Translations under genes and position numbers: made by a program | From: Flintibacter sp. KGMB00164 | GTDB lineage: Bacteria; Bacillota; Clostridia; Oscillospirales; Oscillospiraceae | Length of the DNA stretch: 64,000 nt | Direction: 5' to 3' | Assembly (NCBI RefSeq): GCF_008727735.1 | Contig: NZ_CP044227.1 | Location: forward strand, 1,116,001-1,180,000 | Notes under the pieces: generated by a model | The model's database searches: none | The model's input: the letters and a program-made list of their open reading frames with translations, nothing else | Told to the model about the DNA's origin: nothing | In this document: piece after piece, positions 16,678-25,523 of the stretch | Layout: each line of letters opens with the position of its first letter | Numbering within the stretch: position 1 is the stretch's first letter

Positions 16678-18279
16678 ATGCCCCTTGACCGCATTGCCGG
16701 AAATCTGTTTCAGCGCACCTCGTCCGCCCAGCGGGCCGTATTTTTGGCCTGTTTTGTATCGGGATACCTGGTGCACCTGTTTGCTTTTACCAATATCATT
16801 CCGAACTCCGATGGACTCAGCCGGGTCTTTGACCCACAGCAGATGACGGTGTCCGGGCGGTGGTTTCTCCACTATGCCTCCGCTCTGAACAGCTTCACGC
16901 AGATGCCTGCCCTCATAGGCTTTTTCTCTATGGTCTTTCTGGCTCTGGCGGCGGCGGGCATTGTGAGCGTGCTGGGGATGCGCAGTCGGTCTCTGGCCGC
17001 CCTGCTGGGGGTGAGCATGGCCGCCTTCCCCTGCATGGGCTATACCTTCCTGTACATGTTTACCGCCTCTGCCTATTGTCTGGCCATTTTCCTGGCTGTG
17101 CTGGCGGTGGCGATGGCGAAAAAAGGTTGGCGATGGGCTGTGGCAGGAAGCTTGCTGCTGGCCCTGGCCATGGGCATCTACCAGGCCTACGCCGCCGTGG
17201 CGGTGGCCTTGTCGGTGCTGCTGATTTTAAAGCAGTGCCTCAGCCACCGGGCACAGTGTAAGGAGACTGCCGTGCTGGGTGTGCGCCTGCTGGCCTTCCT
17301 GGCGGTGGGAGCTGTGGCCTACTACGTCATTTTACAGGTGTTTTTGAAGGTAAAAGGGCTGGAACTGCTGGAATACCTGGGTATGAGCCAGGCGGGCAGC
17401 GGTTATCCCATTGCCCAGCTGCCCTCTTTGCTGCTGTCTGCCTATAAGCAGGTGGTGGTGTTCTTCTTTGTGCCCGGTTCTTCCAACGCCTTTACCACTC
17501 CGCTTATGGCGGGGCTGGATGTGCTGGCCGCCCTGCTGGCTGCGGTGTGCTTTTTCGCTATCCTGGTGCGCCGCTCCCTGTGGCGGGAGGTATGGCGGGT
17601 AGCCGGTGCGGTTGTCATGCTCCTGCTGCTGCCCGTGGCGGTGAGTTTTGCCCAGATTATTTCCCCCTACTCCGACGCCACCCCGATTATGAAGTACCCC
17701 TATGTGCTGGTATACGCTGCGGTGCTGCTGTGTGCCGACTTGGGACTGAGCCTGCTGCCTCGCCCCCGTGCGGGCGTGGCGGTTTCCTGGGCGCTGGCGG
17801 CCTGCATGGTTTGCCTGTGCCTGTATGGAGCCAACATCAATAATATCCTCTACACTGCTTCTGAGCAGGCCCACCGTTCCACTCTCAGCTATGCGACCCG
17901 GCTGATGGGGCGGATTGAGAGTTGCCCGGGCTATACGGGAGAGGAGGAGATCGTCATCATCGGTTCCTTCCCCGTGGACCGGATCTACTCCCAGATCGAA
18001 AGCTATGCTCTGGTGGACCATTATAGTGTTCCCCTGAACACGGTGGCTCCCCTCAATAAGCACATCTACTACTACCTCCAGGACTGGCTCAATATTCCCG
18101 TGGAGGAGCCGGAGGAAGAGGTTATGCTGGAGGTCTCCCAGTCCAAGGAATTCCAAAAAATGCCCCTCTATCCCGCCGACGGCAGCGTCCAGAAGCTGGA
18201 TGGCCGGATCGTAGTGAAGATCCAGGAGGAGTATACCCCCAAGAGCGACTACGAGATCGCCTATGAAAACAGGAGATGA
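16678..18279 (+). CDS. GtrII-like membrane glucosyltransferase
   Basis: A 533-residue polytopic protein resembling the Glucos_trans_II family: a first helix followed by FTNIIPNSDGLSRVFDP and SGRWFLHYASAL (Asp in the outer loop), then about ten further helices and a soluble C-terminal tail from ~residue 390. Family members move glucose from undecaprenyl phosphate to a surface glycan outside the membrane. GGAGG sits 7 bases before the ATG. It is separated from the previous gene by ~110 bases and from the GtrB-like gene by 4 bases. Confidence 0.78.
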   Translation: MPLDRIAGNLFQRTSSAQRAVFLACFVSGYLVHLFAFTNIIPNSDGLSRVFDPQQMTVSGRWFLHYASALNSFTQMPALIGFFSMVFLALAAAGIVSVLGMRSRSLAALLGVSMAAFPCMGYTFLYMFTASAYCLAIFLAVLAVAMAKKGWRWAVAGSLLLALAMGIYQAYAAVAVALSVLLILKQCLSHRAQCKETAVLGVRLLAFLAVGAVAYYVILQVFLKVKGLELLEYLGMSQAGSGYPIAQLPSLLLSAYKQVVVFFFVPGSSNAFTTPLMAGLDVLAALLAAVCFFAILVRRSLWREVWRVAGAVVMLLLLPVAVSFAQIISPYSDATPIMKYPYVLVYAAVLLCADLGLSLLPRPRAGVAVSWALAACMVCLCLYGANINNILYTASEQAHRSTLSYATRLMGRIESCPGYTGEEEIVIIGSFPVDRIYSQIESYALVDHYSVPLNTVAPLNKHIYYYLQDWLNIPVEEPEEEVMLEVSQSKEFQKMPLYPADGSVQKLDGRIVVKIQEEYTPKSDYEIAYENRR

Positions 18280-18283
18280 ACCC

Positions 18284-19243
18284 ATGGATACACAGAACTC
18301 GCTGCGGGACGGACTGCTGACGGTAGTGCTCCCAGCCTACAATGAGCAGGATTCCGTTCCCCTGGAGGCAGATACCATCTGTCCTCTGCTGGAGAAAGAG
18401 GGAATCCGGCACGAGATTCTCTTTGTCAACGACGGCTCCCGGGACGGGACTTGGAAGGCGATCCAGGCCCAGACTGCCCGGCATCCTCAGGTGCGGGGAG
18501 TCTGTTTTTCCCGTAACTTTGGTAAAGAGGCTGCCATCTTTGCCGGTCTGGCCCAGGCCAAGGGCGACTGCGCGGTGGTGCTGGACTGCGACCTGCAGCA
18601 TCCGCCGGAAAAAATTGTAGAGATGTACCGCCTGTGGCAGCAGGGCTACCAGGTGGTGGAGGGAGTCAAGGTGACCCGGGGCAAGGAGAGCCCCCTGCAC
18701 ACCCTGGCGGCCAAGACCTTCTACCACTTCATCAGCAGCGCCACCAAGATCGACATGTCCCGGGCATCTGACTTTAAGCTCCTGGATCGCCGGGCGGTGG
18801 ATGTGCTGGTGGCCATGCGGGAGAAGAACGCCTTCTTCCGGGCTCTGTCCTCCTGGATCGGCTTTGAGACCACCCAGGTGGAGTTTGAGGTGCAGCCCCG
18901 GGCGGCGGGGGAGTCCAAGTGGTCTATCCGTTCCCTGGTGCGCTACGCCATTACCAACCTGGCCGCCTTCTCCACCGCGCCCCTGCAGATCGTCACCTTC
19001 CTGGGCGTACTGGTGTTTTTGTGCTCCCTGGTGCTGGGCGGCTGGTCCCTGTGGCAGAAGATCAGCGGACAGGCCCTGGAGGGCTTTACCACGGTCATTC
19101 TGCTCCTGCTGCTCATTGGAAGCATTCTGATGATCTGCCTGGGCATCATCGGCTATTACATCGCCAAGATCTACGAGGAGATCAAGGATCGGCCCCGGTT
19201 CATTATCTCTCAGGAGTGCGGAGGCAAGCAGGATGACCGATAA
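18284..19243 (+). CDS. gtrB: GtrB-like polyprenyl-phosphate glycosyltransferase (GT2)
   Basis: A 319-residue GT2 enzyme with two C-terminal membrane helices. TVVLPAYNEQDSVP opens the nucleotide-sugar domain, FVNDGSRDGT and VLDCDLQHPPE supply the Asp residues of the DxD-type site, and RASDFKLLDRRAV and GESKWS are typical of GtrB/DPM-like proteins. It should load a sugar onto undecaprenyl phosphate on the cytoplasmic face. ATG 18284 has AGGAG at 18271-18275; an in-frame ATG at 18263 lies inside the preceding gene. It overlaps the GtrA-like gene by 11 bases. Confidence 0.88.
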   Translation: MDTQNSLRDGLLTVVLPAYNEQDSVPLEADTICPLLEKEGIRHEILFVNDGSRDGTWKAIQAQTARHPQVRGVCFSRNFGKEAAIFAGLAQAKGDCAVVLDCDLQHPPEKIVEMYRLWQQGYQVVEGVKVTRGKESPLHTLAAKTFYHFISSATKIDMSRASDFKLLDRRAVDVLVAMREKNAFFRALSSWIGFETTQVEFEVQPRAAGESKWSIRSLVRYAITNLAAFSTAPLQIVTFLGVLVFLCSLVLGGWSLWQKISGQALEGFTTVILLLLLIGSILMICLGIIGYYIAKIYEEIKDRPRFIISQECGGKQDDR

Positions 19244-19673
19244 GCTGAAAAAAATCTTTGATCCCACCTTCTTCCGCTTTATCGTGGTGGGCGTCATCAA
19301 CACCCTGGTGGGCTACGGGGTGATGTTCGGCCTGTACAATCTGGCCGGACTGCACACCTGGGGAGACGCAGGCTACTGGATCTCCTCGGCGGCCAACTAC
19401 ATTATCGGCAGCATCGTCAGCTTCTTCCTCAATAAACACTTCACCTTCCGCAACCAGGAGAAGGGCGCGGGCGTGGTGCTGCGGTTTGTGGTGAATATCT
19501 CGGTGTGCTGGCTGCTGGCTTACGGCCTGGCTAAGCCTGCCGTGGCATGGGTGCTCTCCGGCTGGGGACTGAGCGAGCAGCTCCAGGGTAACCTGACTAT
19601 GCTGGCCGGCTCGGGACTTTTCGTGATCCTCAACTACTTTGGCCAGCGCTTCTTCGCGTTCAAGCAGCGTTAA
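19233..19673 (+). CDS. gtrA: GtrA-like flippase
   Basis: A 146-residue protein with four membrane helices and the GtrA family pattern: FRFIVVGVINTLVGYGVMF at the N-terminus, SFFLNKHFTFR in the middle and NYFGQRFFAF at the end. GtrA proteins are thought to flip polyprenyl-phosphate-sugar across the membrane, which completes the cassette with GtrB and the two GT-C proteins. It is the last gene and ends at a strong terminator. Confidence 0.9.
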   Translation: MTDKLKKIFDPTFFRFIVVGVINTLVGYGVMFGLYNLAGLHTWGDAGYWISSAANYIIGSIVSFFLNKHFTFRNQEKGAGVVLRFVVNISVCWLLAYGLAKPAVAWVLSGWGLSEQLQGNLTMLAGSGLFVILNYFGQRFFAFKQR

Positions 19674-19686
19674 TGAAAAAGAAACG

Positions 19687-19730
19687 AACAGCGGACCGAT
19701 CAGATGGGTTCTGATCGGTCCGCTGTTTTT
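19687..19730. terminator. Bidirectional terminator after the Gtr-like cassette
   Basis: A perfect 18-base-pair stem (19687-19704 with 19710-19727), loop TGGGT, followed by TTTTT on the plus strand. It also closes the convergent minus-strand gene ending at 19732. Confidence 0.93.
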
Positions 19731-19731
19731 C

Positions 19732-20502
19732 TCATTCCGTCAGAGCCTCCTGCTCCGGCGGGGCAAATTCTGTCATGTCTCCCCAGTACCGCTTGGGCAT
19801 ATGAGTCATGCGGCACTTGGGATTGTAGCGCCCCTCAATGGAGATGGTGTGGTAAAAGCTGCGCCACATTTTTCGGTAGGCCAATTCCTCCTGGTCTGCC
19901 GGGCCTATTTCAAAGTCCTCCATAGACAGGATGGCCCAACGGCCCGGAGTGTGGACCAGGGCCTCCTGGTGGGTCTTATCGTAGAGCAGGAACTGTTCCT
20001 GAGGCAGGCGGGAGCAGAAGTGGATGCGCAGCAGGGGCAGTACCCGGTTTTTGGGCGTGATGGTCCCCACCAGCACGCCTTCCAGCTGAGAGAAGCGGAC
20101 AAAGCCGGTGAATAGATGGGCCTCGCTGCTGAGAGCCTGAACTGCCTTGTGGACCTGGTTTACCACCGGGTGGGTGAGGTCCCGGGTAAAGCCGGGCCCT
20201 CGCTTGTATCCCAGGCGGAGGAAGCGCCAAAGCCAAAGTTCCCGGTCGGGCAGGCAGGTAAGAAATCCACGCAGCAGCCAGTCCTTTCCCGTCTTTCCCA
20301 GCTTGGCCTCCAGAGAGCGGTACACCCGCTGGGCCTTGGCCCGGTCGGTTTCCACCGAGCGCTGGGCGTAGAAGGAGGCGCAGGCCTGATCGAAGGGGGT
20401 GAAGTCCGCCGGCTCCTCCCGGTGGGTGTAGGCCTCAAATACGCAGGTGAGAAAACCAGCCAGGGAGCCGTCATAGAGATAGGAGACCTGAGTCCAGTTC
20501 AT
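19732..20502 (-). CDS. TIGR03915-family protein (partner of radical SAM repair-like protein)
   Basis: A 256-residue protein matching TIGR03915/DUF4130, a family found almost always next to a TIGR03916 radical SAM gene and predicted, but not shown to my knowledge, to act in DNA modification or repair. Landmarks are YLYDGSLAGFLTCVFEAY at the start, a helical middle, VLVGTITPKNRVLPLLRIHF and the end motif NPKCRMTHMPKRYWGDMTEF. ATG 20502 overlaps the stop of the radical SAM gene (ATGA) and has GGGAGGTG upstream. It ends at a shared terminator. Confidence 0.85.
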   Translation of the reverse strand: MNWTQVSYLYDGSLAGFLTCVFEAYTHREEPADFTPFDQACASFYAQRSVETDRAKAQRVYRSLEAKLGKTGKDWLLRGFLTCLPDRELWLWRFLRLGYKRGPGFTRDLTHPVVNQVHKAVQALSSEAHLFTGFVRFSQLEGVLVGTITPKNRVLPLLRIHFCSRLPQEQFLLYDKTHQEALVHTPGRWAILSMEDFEIGPADQEELAYRKMWRSFYHTISIEGRYNPKCRMTHMPKRYWGDMTEFAPPEQEALTE

Positions 20503-21770
20503 GACGCACCTCCCATGGAGAAGAGAGACAGCTGTTCCCATTCCGGTTGGGCCAGGTTGGGGGCCTCCAGAGCTACCAGATGGCGCAGCAGTCCATCCTG
20601 GCTGACCCGAAGCCCCCGCTCCATTCTGCCGGAACAGGTAATGAAATACTGGGCCCGCTTGAGCACCACCCCCAGCTGTTTGAGACCCAGGAAGTTCAAA
20701 GGGCCGAAGCGCCGGGCGGCCAAAATTCGCCGGGCACTTTTGACTCCAATGCCCGGTACCCGCAGCAGGGTCTCATAGTCCGCCCGGTTCACCTCCACCG
20801 GAAAGTGCTCCAGGTGGCGCAGTGCCCAGCCGCATTTGGGATCCAGTCGGGGGTCCAGATAGGGCTGGTTTTCATCCAGAATTTCTTCTGCCTGGAAGTG
20901 GTAAAACCGCAGCAGCCAGTCGGCCTGGTAGAGCCGGTGCTCCCGGAGCAGAGGGGGCTGGAACCCCTGAGGAGCGGGGAGCAGGGGGCTGTTGGATACG
21001 GGCATATAGGCGGAGTAGAAGACCCGCTTGAGGCGGTAGGTGCGGTAGAGCCCCTGGGTGAGGGCCAAAATCTGCCGGTCGCTCTCTCCGGTGGCCCCCA
21101 CGATCATCTGGGTGGACTGCCCCGCCGGGGCAAACCGGGGAGCGTGGCGGTATACCTTCAGCTCCTGTTTGGAGACCGTGATCCCGTCCCGGATCTGCCC
21201 CATAGGGGCCAGAATAGCCTGCTTCTTTTTATCCGGAGCCAACAGGGCCAGGCTTTGGGCGCTGGGTAGCTCGATGTTCACGCTCAGCCGGTCGGCCAGC
21301 AGTCCCAGCTGCTGGGTGAGCAGGGGATCAGCCCCGGGAATTGCCTTGGCGTGGATGTAGCCTCCGAAGCGGTACTCCTCCCGCAGCAGACGCAGACACT
21401 GGATCATTTGCTCGGTGGTGTAGTCCGGGTCCCGGAGGACGGCGGAGGAGAGAAAGAGACCCTCGATATAGTTGCGGCGGTAAAAGCCCATGGTGAGCTC
21501 GCACAGCTCCCGGGGGGTGAAGGCGGCCCGGGGCAGGTCGTTGGAGCGGCGGTTGACGCAGTATTGACAGTCGTAGACGCACACGTTGGTCATCAGTACT
21601 TTTAACAGGGAGATGCACCGCCCGTCAGCGGAGAAGGAGTGGCAGCAGCCGCACTGGGTTGTGCTGCCGATGGTCCCCGGTCGTCCCGAACGGTTGAGAC
21701 CGCTGGAGGTGCAGGCGGCGTCATATTTGGCCGCGTCGGCCAAGATCTCCAGTTTTTGCAGCAGCTCCAT
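20499..21770 (-). CDS. TIGR03916-family radical SAM protein with helix-hairpin-helix
   Basis: A 423-residue protein described in databases as a putative DNA modification/repair radical SAM protein. The cluster motif CVYDCQYC lies near residue 65, preceded by the Cys-rich TTQCGCCHSF. The (beta/alpha) barrel continues to about residue 300. A helix-hairpin-helix element (VPGIGVKSARRILAARR) near residue 345 suggests DNA binding. The start ATG 21770 follows GAGGTG; a further ATG at 21794 lacks a ribosome-binding site and overlaps a -10-like TATAAT. Coupled to its TIGR03915 partner. Confidence 0.85.
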   Translation of the reverse strand: MELLQKLEILADAAKYDAACTSSGLNRSGRPGTIGSTTQCGCCHSFSADGRCISLLKVLMTNVCVYDCQYCVNRRSNDLPRAAFTPRELCELTMGFYRRNYIEGLFLSSAVLRDPDYTTEQMIQCLRLLREEYRFGGYIHAKAIPGADPLLTQQLGLLADRLSVNIELPSAQSLALLAPDKKKQAILAPMGQIRDGITVSKQELKVYRHAPRFAPAGQSTQMIVGATGESDRQILALTQGLYRTYRLKRVFYSAYMPVSNSPLLPAPQGFQPPLLREHRLYQADWLLRFYHFQAEEILDENQPYLDPRLDPKCGWALRHLEHFPVEVNRADYETLLRVPGIGVKSARRILAARRFGPLNFLGLKQLGVVLKRAQYFITCSGRMERGLRVSQDGLLRHLVALEAPNLAQPEWEQLSLFSMGGAS

Positions 21771-21850
21771 ACCCTTCACCTCGAAATAGAACATTTGTAC
21801 TATTATTATAAACCGGAGAAGAAGAAAGTCAAGGGGAAGTTTTTGGATGG

Positions 21851-21888
21851 AAAAAGCCCTGGCTGCCGGAAACGGCAGTCAGGGCTTT
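21851..21888 (-). terminator. Terminator of mscS
   Basis: Stem AAAGCCCTG / CAGGGCTTT with inner CTGCCG/CGGCAG (21853-21888). On the minus strand it runs into TTTTTCC. Confidence 0.88.
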
Positions 21889-21901
21889 GCAGGAAAACAA
21901 G

Positions 21902-22723
21902 TTAAGGTTTCAGCAGATGGACGTTGAGATGGTTGTAGGTCATCTCGATGCCATGGCGCTCAAAGGCGGGACGCACGGCCTCCAGCAGGGGATAGTAAAC
22001 GTTCCAGTAGTCCTCCGTGGTGGTCCAGACCCGCACCACATACTCAATGCAGCTGTCCTTATAGGCGTTGAGCCAGATGGCAGGGGCGGGATCGGAGAGA
22101 ATTTGCGGGAACTGCTCTACCACTTCCCGCAGGGCAGTTTTTACGGTCTCAGTGGGGGCGTCATAGGAGGCAGAAAAGAGCAGCTCCATGCGGCGGCGGC
22201 CCAAGTGGGTGTAGTTGATGACCTTAGCGGCGGAAACCTGGCTGTTGGGGATATAGATCTCCTTATTTTCCGGAGTGACCAGCATGGAGTAGACCAGACC
22301 CACGGTGGATACGGTGCCGCCCACATTGTCGATTTCCACATAGTCACCTACGACGAAGGGCTTGGAGACCATGATGACGATGCCGCTGGCCAGATTGGAC
22401 AGGGTGTTCTGAAGGGCCAGGGACACAGCCAGACCGGCCACGCTGAACACGGCAATGATGGAGGTGACGGGGACGTTGATGGAACTGAGGACGATGACCG
22501 TCAGCAGCGACCACAGCAGGATGCGCACAGTAGAGCGGATGTATCCCCGCACAGCGGCTACCGCCCTGCTGCGGCTCAACGCCCGGTCCACCAGCTTCAT
22601 GAGGATCTTCACCACAATGATGCCGATGATGAGAGTTAGTGCACCCCGAAGGATGGTGGAGAGGGTCAGTGCCTGCCAGGAGACCCCGCCGGTTACCTGG
22701 GACAAAATAGAGTCAAGGGACAT
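21902..22723 (-). CDS. mscS: Small-conductance mechanosensitive channel, MscS family
   Basis: A 273-residue membrane channel that opens under membrane tension to release solutes after osmotic downshock. Three N-terminal membrane helices are seen, the third being the pore helix (FSVAGLAVSLALQNTLSNLA), then the beta domain (PFVVGDYVEI ... IYIPNSQV) and the alpha/beta C-terminal cytoplasmic cage. It is the length of the minimal E. coli-type channel. It is a single gene with its own terminator. Confidence 0.94.
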   Translation of the reverse strand: MSLDSILSQVTGGVSWQALTLSTILRGALTLIIGIIVVKILMKLVDRALSRSRAVAAVRGYIRSTVRILLWSLLTVIVLSSINVPVTSIIAVFSVAGLAVSLALQNTLSNLASGIVIMVSKPFVVGDYVEIDNVGGTVSTVGLVYSMLVTPENKEIYIPNSQVSAAKVINYTHLGRRRMELLFSASYDAPTETVKTALREVVEQFPQILSDPAPAIWLNAYKDSCIEYVVRVWTTTEDYWNVYYPLLEAVRPAFERHGIEMTYNHLNVHLLKP

Positions 22724-22747
22724 GGATATTCCTCCTTTGGATGGGTA

Positions 22748-22786
22748 TTAAAAGGCGCGCGGCGGGACAAGCCCGAACGCGCGCCT
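22748..22786 (-). terminator. Terminator of the DtxR-type regulator
   Basis: Stem AGGCGCGCG (22753-22761) / CGCGCGCCT (22778-22786) with an inner GGG/CCC. On the minus strand it is followed by TTTTAA. Confidence 0.85.
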
Positions 22787-22798
22787 GTAAGACGAATC

Positions 22799-23173
22799 TT
22801 ATTCCGAAGTGTTTTGGCTGACGTGCCGCTTGAGGCACTCAAAGGTCTCGGGGCTGATGTCGTGCTCAATGCGGCAGGCATCCGCGGCGGCCGTCTCCGG
22901 GGAGACGCCCAAATGGACAAGCCATTGGGTGAGGAAACGGTGGCGCTCATAGACCCGCTGGGCGTTGGCCTCGCCCTCCTCCGTCAGTTCCAGATGGCCG
23001 TCCTTCTCCATGGTGATATAACCGTTGGTTTTTAGGATGGACACGGCGCGGCTGACGGAAGGCTTGGAATAACCCAGATATTGGGCTACGTCGATGGAGC
23101 GAACGATGCCCTTCTCCTGGCGCAGCACCAGAATGGCCTCCAGGTAGTCCTCACCGGACTCGTGCAGTACCAT
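22799..23173 (-). CDS. DtxR/MntR-family metal-dependent regulator
   Basis: A 124-residue repressor-type protein: winged helix at residues ~8-70 (ESGEDYLEAILVL, SKPSVSRAVSIL) and a dimerisation/metal domain (RHRFLTQWLVHLGV, ACRIEHDISPE). Asp9 and Glu12 and the late Glu/His residues occupy the positions of MntR metal ligands, so manganese or iron sensing is likely. It lacks the SH3-like third domain, as MntR does. The gene stands alone; no metal transporter is adjacent. Confidence 0.87.
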   Translation of the reverse strand: MVLHESGEDYLEAILVLRQEKGIVRSIDVAQYLGYSKPSVSRAVSILKTNGYITMEKDGHLELTEEGEANAQRVYERHRFLTQWLVHLGVSPETAAADACRIEHDISPETFECLKRHVSQNTSE

Positions 23174-23217
23174 AGTCGGGCCTCCTTTACGTGAAGTTTT
23201 AAGAATCAGTAAATAAT

Positions 23218-23246
23218 ATTATACCATAATCTCACAATTGATTCAA
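23218..23246 (-). promoter_or_regulatory. Promoter of the DtxR-type regulator
   Basis: On the minus strand TTGAAT (plus 23241-23246), 17 bases, TATAAT (plus 23218-23223). It directly abuts the stop codon of the upstream EamA gene. Confidence 0.75.
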
Positions 23247-24167
23247 CTAAAAGCTGTCCGCGGTCTGCTCCTTGGAAGGACTGCGCTTGGAGCGCAGGAA
23301 GGAGAATTTGGTCTCCGAGCAAATGACCGCCACAAAAATCAGTGCAAATCCGGCCAGCAGACGGGGGGTGACCGGGTCGCCGTAGAACAGTACCGAGAAC
23401 AGCACGCCGAACACCGACTCCAGGGACAAAATCACCGAGGCGGAGGAGGGGTCAGAGCCTACCTGTCCCACATTCTGGAACAGCAGAGCCACCGTGGTGC
23501 ACACCACACACAGATAAAGCAGAGGCAGCAGTACCTGCGCCTGAGAGAAGATGGCAGCAGGGAAGGGCTGGAAGAGGGCGGCGCTGATCAGAGACAGGAT
23601 TGCCGTACCTGCAAACTGGAAGACAGTAATGAGGTAAACATCCTTGCCGGGGGAGAGCTTGTTTACCGCTACAATGTGCAGGGCGTAAAACAGAGCGCTG
23701 ACCAGGGTGAGCAGATCGCCTATCGTAATGGTGAGATCGCCGTTGAGGGATACCAAGCCAACTCCGGCAACACACAGCACAGCAGCCAAAATGTTATAGC
23801 GGTCGGGGCGCTGCTTGGCCAGCCACCAGTAGAGGAAGGGGACCAGTACGCAGTAGACCGAAGTAAGGAAGGCGTTTTTCGAAGGCGTGGTGTATACCAG
23901 ACCAAAGGTCTGGGCGCTGTAAGCCAGATAGAGGAAAGCGCCCAGAATTCCACCGCGCCAAATATAGTCCTTTTTAAAAACAGTCCCCCACTTCTTCCAG
24001 CAGAACAGCCCCAGCAGAATGGCTCCCGTGCCGAAGCGGAAAGTGAGCAGCCAGAACACCGGGGTAGCATCCAGCGTATTTTTCATAATGAAGAAGGAGG
24101 TGCCCCAGATAAAAGCGGCCAAAAACAGCATGGGTTTGGCCAGCTTGCGGGAGAGGTTGGATTTCAT
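23247..24167 (-). CDS. EamA (DMT) family transporter
   Basis: A 306-residue protein with ten predicted membrane helices in two EamA repeats (AAFIWGTSFFIMKNTLDATP... in the first and LYLCVVCTTVALLFQNVGQ... in the second), typical of drug/metabolite exporters. The substrate is not predictable. ATG 24167 has AGGAGTG upstream. It is divergent from the DNA glycosylase gene. Confidence 0.87.
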   Translation of the reverse strand: MKSNLSRKLAKPMLFLAAFIWGTSFFIMKNTLDATPVFWLLTFRFGTGAILLGLFCWKKWGTVFKKDYIWRGGILGAFLYLAYSAQTFGLVYTTPSKNAFLTSVYCVLVPFLYWWLAKQRPDRYNILAAVLCVAGVGLVSLNGDLTITIGDLLTLVSALFYALHIVAVNKLSPGKDVYLITVFQFAGTAILSLISAALFQPFPAAIFSQAQVLLPLLYLCVVCTTVALLFQNVGQVGSDPSSASVILSLESVFGVLFSVLFYGDPVTPRLLAGFALIFVAVICSETKFSFLRSKRSPSKEQTADSF

Positions 24168-24189
24168 TGCATTTCACTCCTGTACGAAG

Positions 24190-24218
24190 TTGCATTTTTA
24201 CGGGAAACATGATAGGAT
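24190..24218 (+). promoter_or_regulatory. Candidate promoter of the glycosylase-HAD operon
   Basis: TTGCAT (24190-24195), 17 bases, TAGGAT (24213-24218), 41 bases before the GTG start. Confidence 0.5.
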
Positions 24219-24259
24219 ACCGTTGCTTTGAACGTATTTCTCTCTTGGAGGTGAGATAG

Positions 24260-24871
24260 GTGGAGAGCCTGCCAAAGTCCTTTTATGACCGGGATACCGT
24301 GGAGGTGGCCCGGGACCTTTTGGGCAAATATCTGGTGCGGGAGTATGAGGACAAAACGCTGATATGCCGCATCATGGAGACGGAAGCCTATGTGGGGCGG
24401 ATGGACAAGGCCTGCCACGCCTACGGGTATAAGCGTACGCCCCGCACCCAGACTCTTTTTGCGCCGCCGGGCACCGCCTACATCTATCTCATCTATGGAA
24501 TGTATCACTGCCTCAATTTGGTGACCGAACCGGAGGGGGAACCATGCGCAGTATTGTTGCGAGGGGCGGTTCCCGTCCAAAACAGGGATATTATAGCAGA
24601 CAATCGCTTTGGCCGCAAGGAAAATGAGCTTACCAGGTATCAAACCCGCCATTTTTTGGACGGCCCTGGAAAGTTGTGTAAGGGACTGGCTCTCACCCGG
24701 GAAGAAAACGGTCTGGACCTGACCGTTCCGCCTCTTTACGTGTGCGACGGACCAGCCCCCGACCCGGCTAAGATCCATGTGGGACCTCGGGTGGGGATCG
24801 ACTATGCGGAGGAAGCGGTGGACTTTCCCTGGCGGTTCTGGGCGGAGGAGGATGGATATGCTGTTTTTTGA
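24260..24871 (+). CDS. 3-methyladenine DNA glycosylase (AAG/Mpg type)
   Basis: A 203-residue base-excision repair enzyme that removes alkylated purines. It shows the family blocks VARDLLGKYLV, METEAYVG (catalytic Glu in ETEAY), YIYLIYGMYHCLN and the late GPRVGI. GTG 24260 is used as the start because GGAGGTGAG lies just upstream and no better codon exists. It overlaps the following HAD gene by 14 bases, so the two are co-transcribed. Confidence 0.95.
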   Translation: MESLPKSFYDRDTVEVARDLLGKYLVREYEDKTLICRIMETEAYVGRMDKACHAYGYKRTPRTQTLFAPPGTAYIYLIYGMYHCLNLVTEPEGEPCAVLLRGAVPVQNRDIIADNRFGRKENELTRYQTRHFLDGPGKLCKGLALTREENGLDLTVPPLYVCDGPAPDPAKIHVGPRVGIDYAEEAVDFPWRFWAEEDGYAVF

Positions 24872-25523
24872 TCTGGACGGCACCCTGCTGGACTCCAACG
24901 GGGTGTGGATGGACATCGATGTGGAATTTTTAGGGCGGCAGGGGATTTCCCCGGTACCGGCCGACTATACCGACTATGTGGCCCACCACAGTGCACCGGA
25001 CGCCGCCCGCTACACAAAAGAGCGCTTTGGACTGCCCCATAGTCCGCAGGAGATTTTAGATGCCTGGATGGAACTGGCCCGGGAGGCCTACGCCCACACG
25101 CTGCCTCTGAAGCCGGGAGCAAAAGAGTTTTTGCTGCGCTGCCATCAGGCGGGGGAGCGGATGGCGGTGCTTACCTCCTGCATGCCGCCCCTTTGCCAAG
25201 CGGCTCTGGAGCGCCACGGCCTGCTGCCGCTTCTGGAGCGGGTCATTACTACCAAGGAACTGGGCCTGGAAAAGCGCGACTCGAACCTCTACCGCCGGGC
25301 AGCGGAGGAGATGGGAGTGGCCTGTGGAGACTGCCTGCTCTTTGAGGACGCTCCGGACTACTGTGCTGCCGCCCGCCAGGCGGGCTGGTCGGTGGCGGGG
25401 GTAAAGGACGCCCTGTTTGAAGGTCGGGAAGCGGAGCTTCAAGGGCTGTGCCACTACTGGGTGGAAACCTTCCAGACCCTGCCCCCGGAGCTGGAAAAGC
25501 GGATCTTTCAAGGAGAAACATGA
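24858..25523 (+). CDS. HAD-family hydrolase (subfamily IA)
   Basis: A 221-residue phosphatase-like protein with HAD motif I DLDGTLLDSN at residues 5-14, motif II in VLTSC, a motif III Lys in the GLEKR region and motif IV FEDAPDY. An alpha-helical cap lies between motifs I and II, as in phosphoglycolate phosphatase and beta-phosphoglucomutase relatives. ATG 24858 is spaced 8 bases from GGAGGAG; ATG 24852 is too close. It overlaps both neighbours. Substrate unknown. Confidence 0.87.
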   Translation: MLFFDLDGTLLDSNGVWMDIDVEFLGRQGISPVPADYTDYVAHHSAPDAARYTKERFGLPHSPQEILDAWMELAREAYAHTLPLKPGAKEFLLRCHQAGERMAVLTSCMPPLCQAALERHGLLPLLERVITTKELGLEKRDSNLYRRAAEEMGVACGDCLLFEDAPDYCAAARQAGWSVAGVKDALFEGREAELQGLCHYWVETFQTLPPELEKRIFQGET

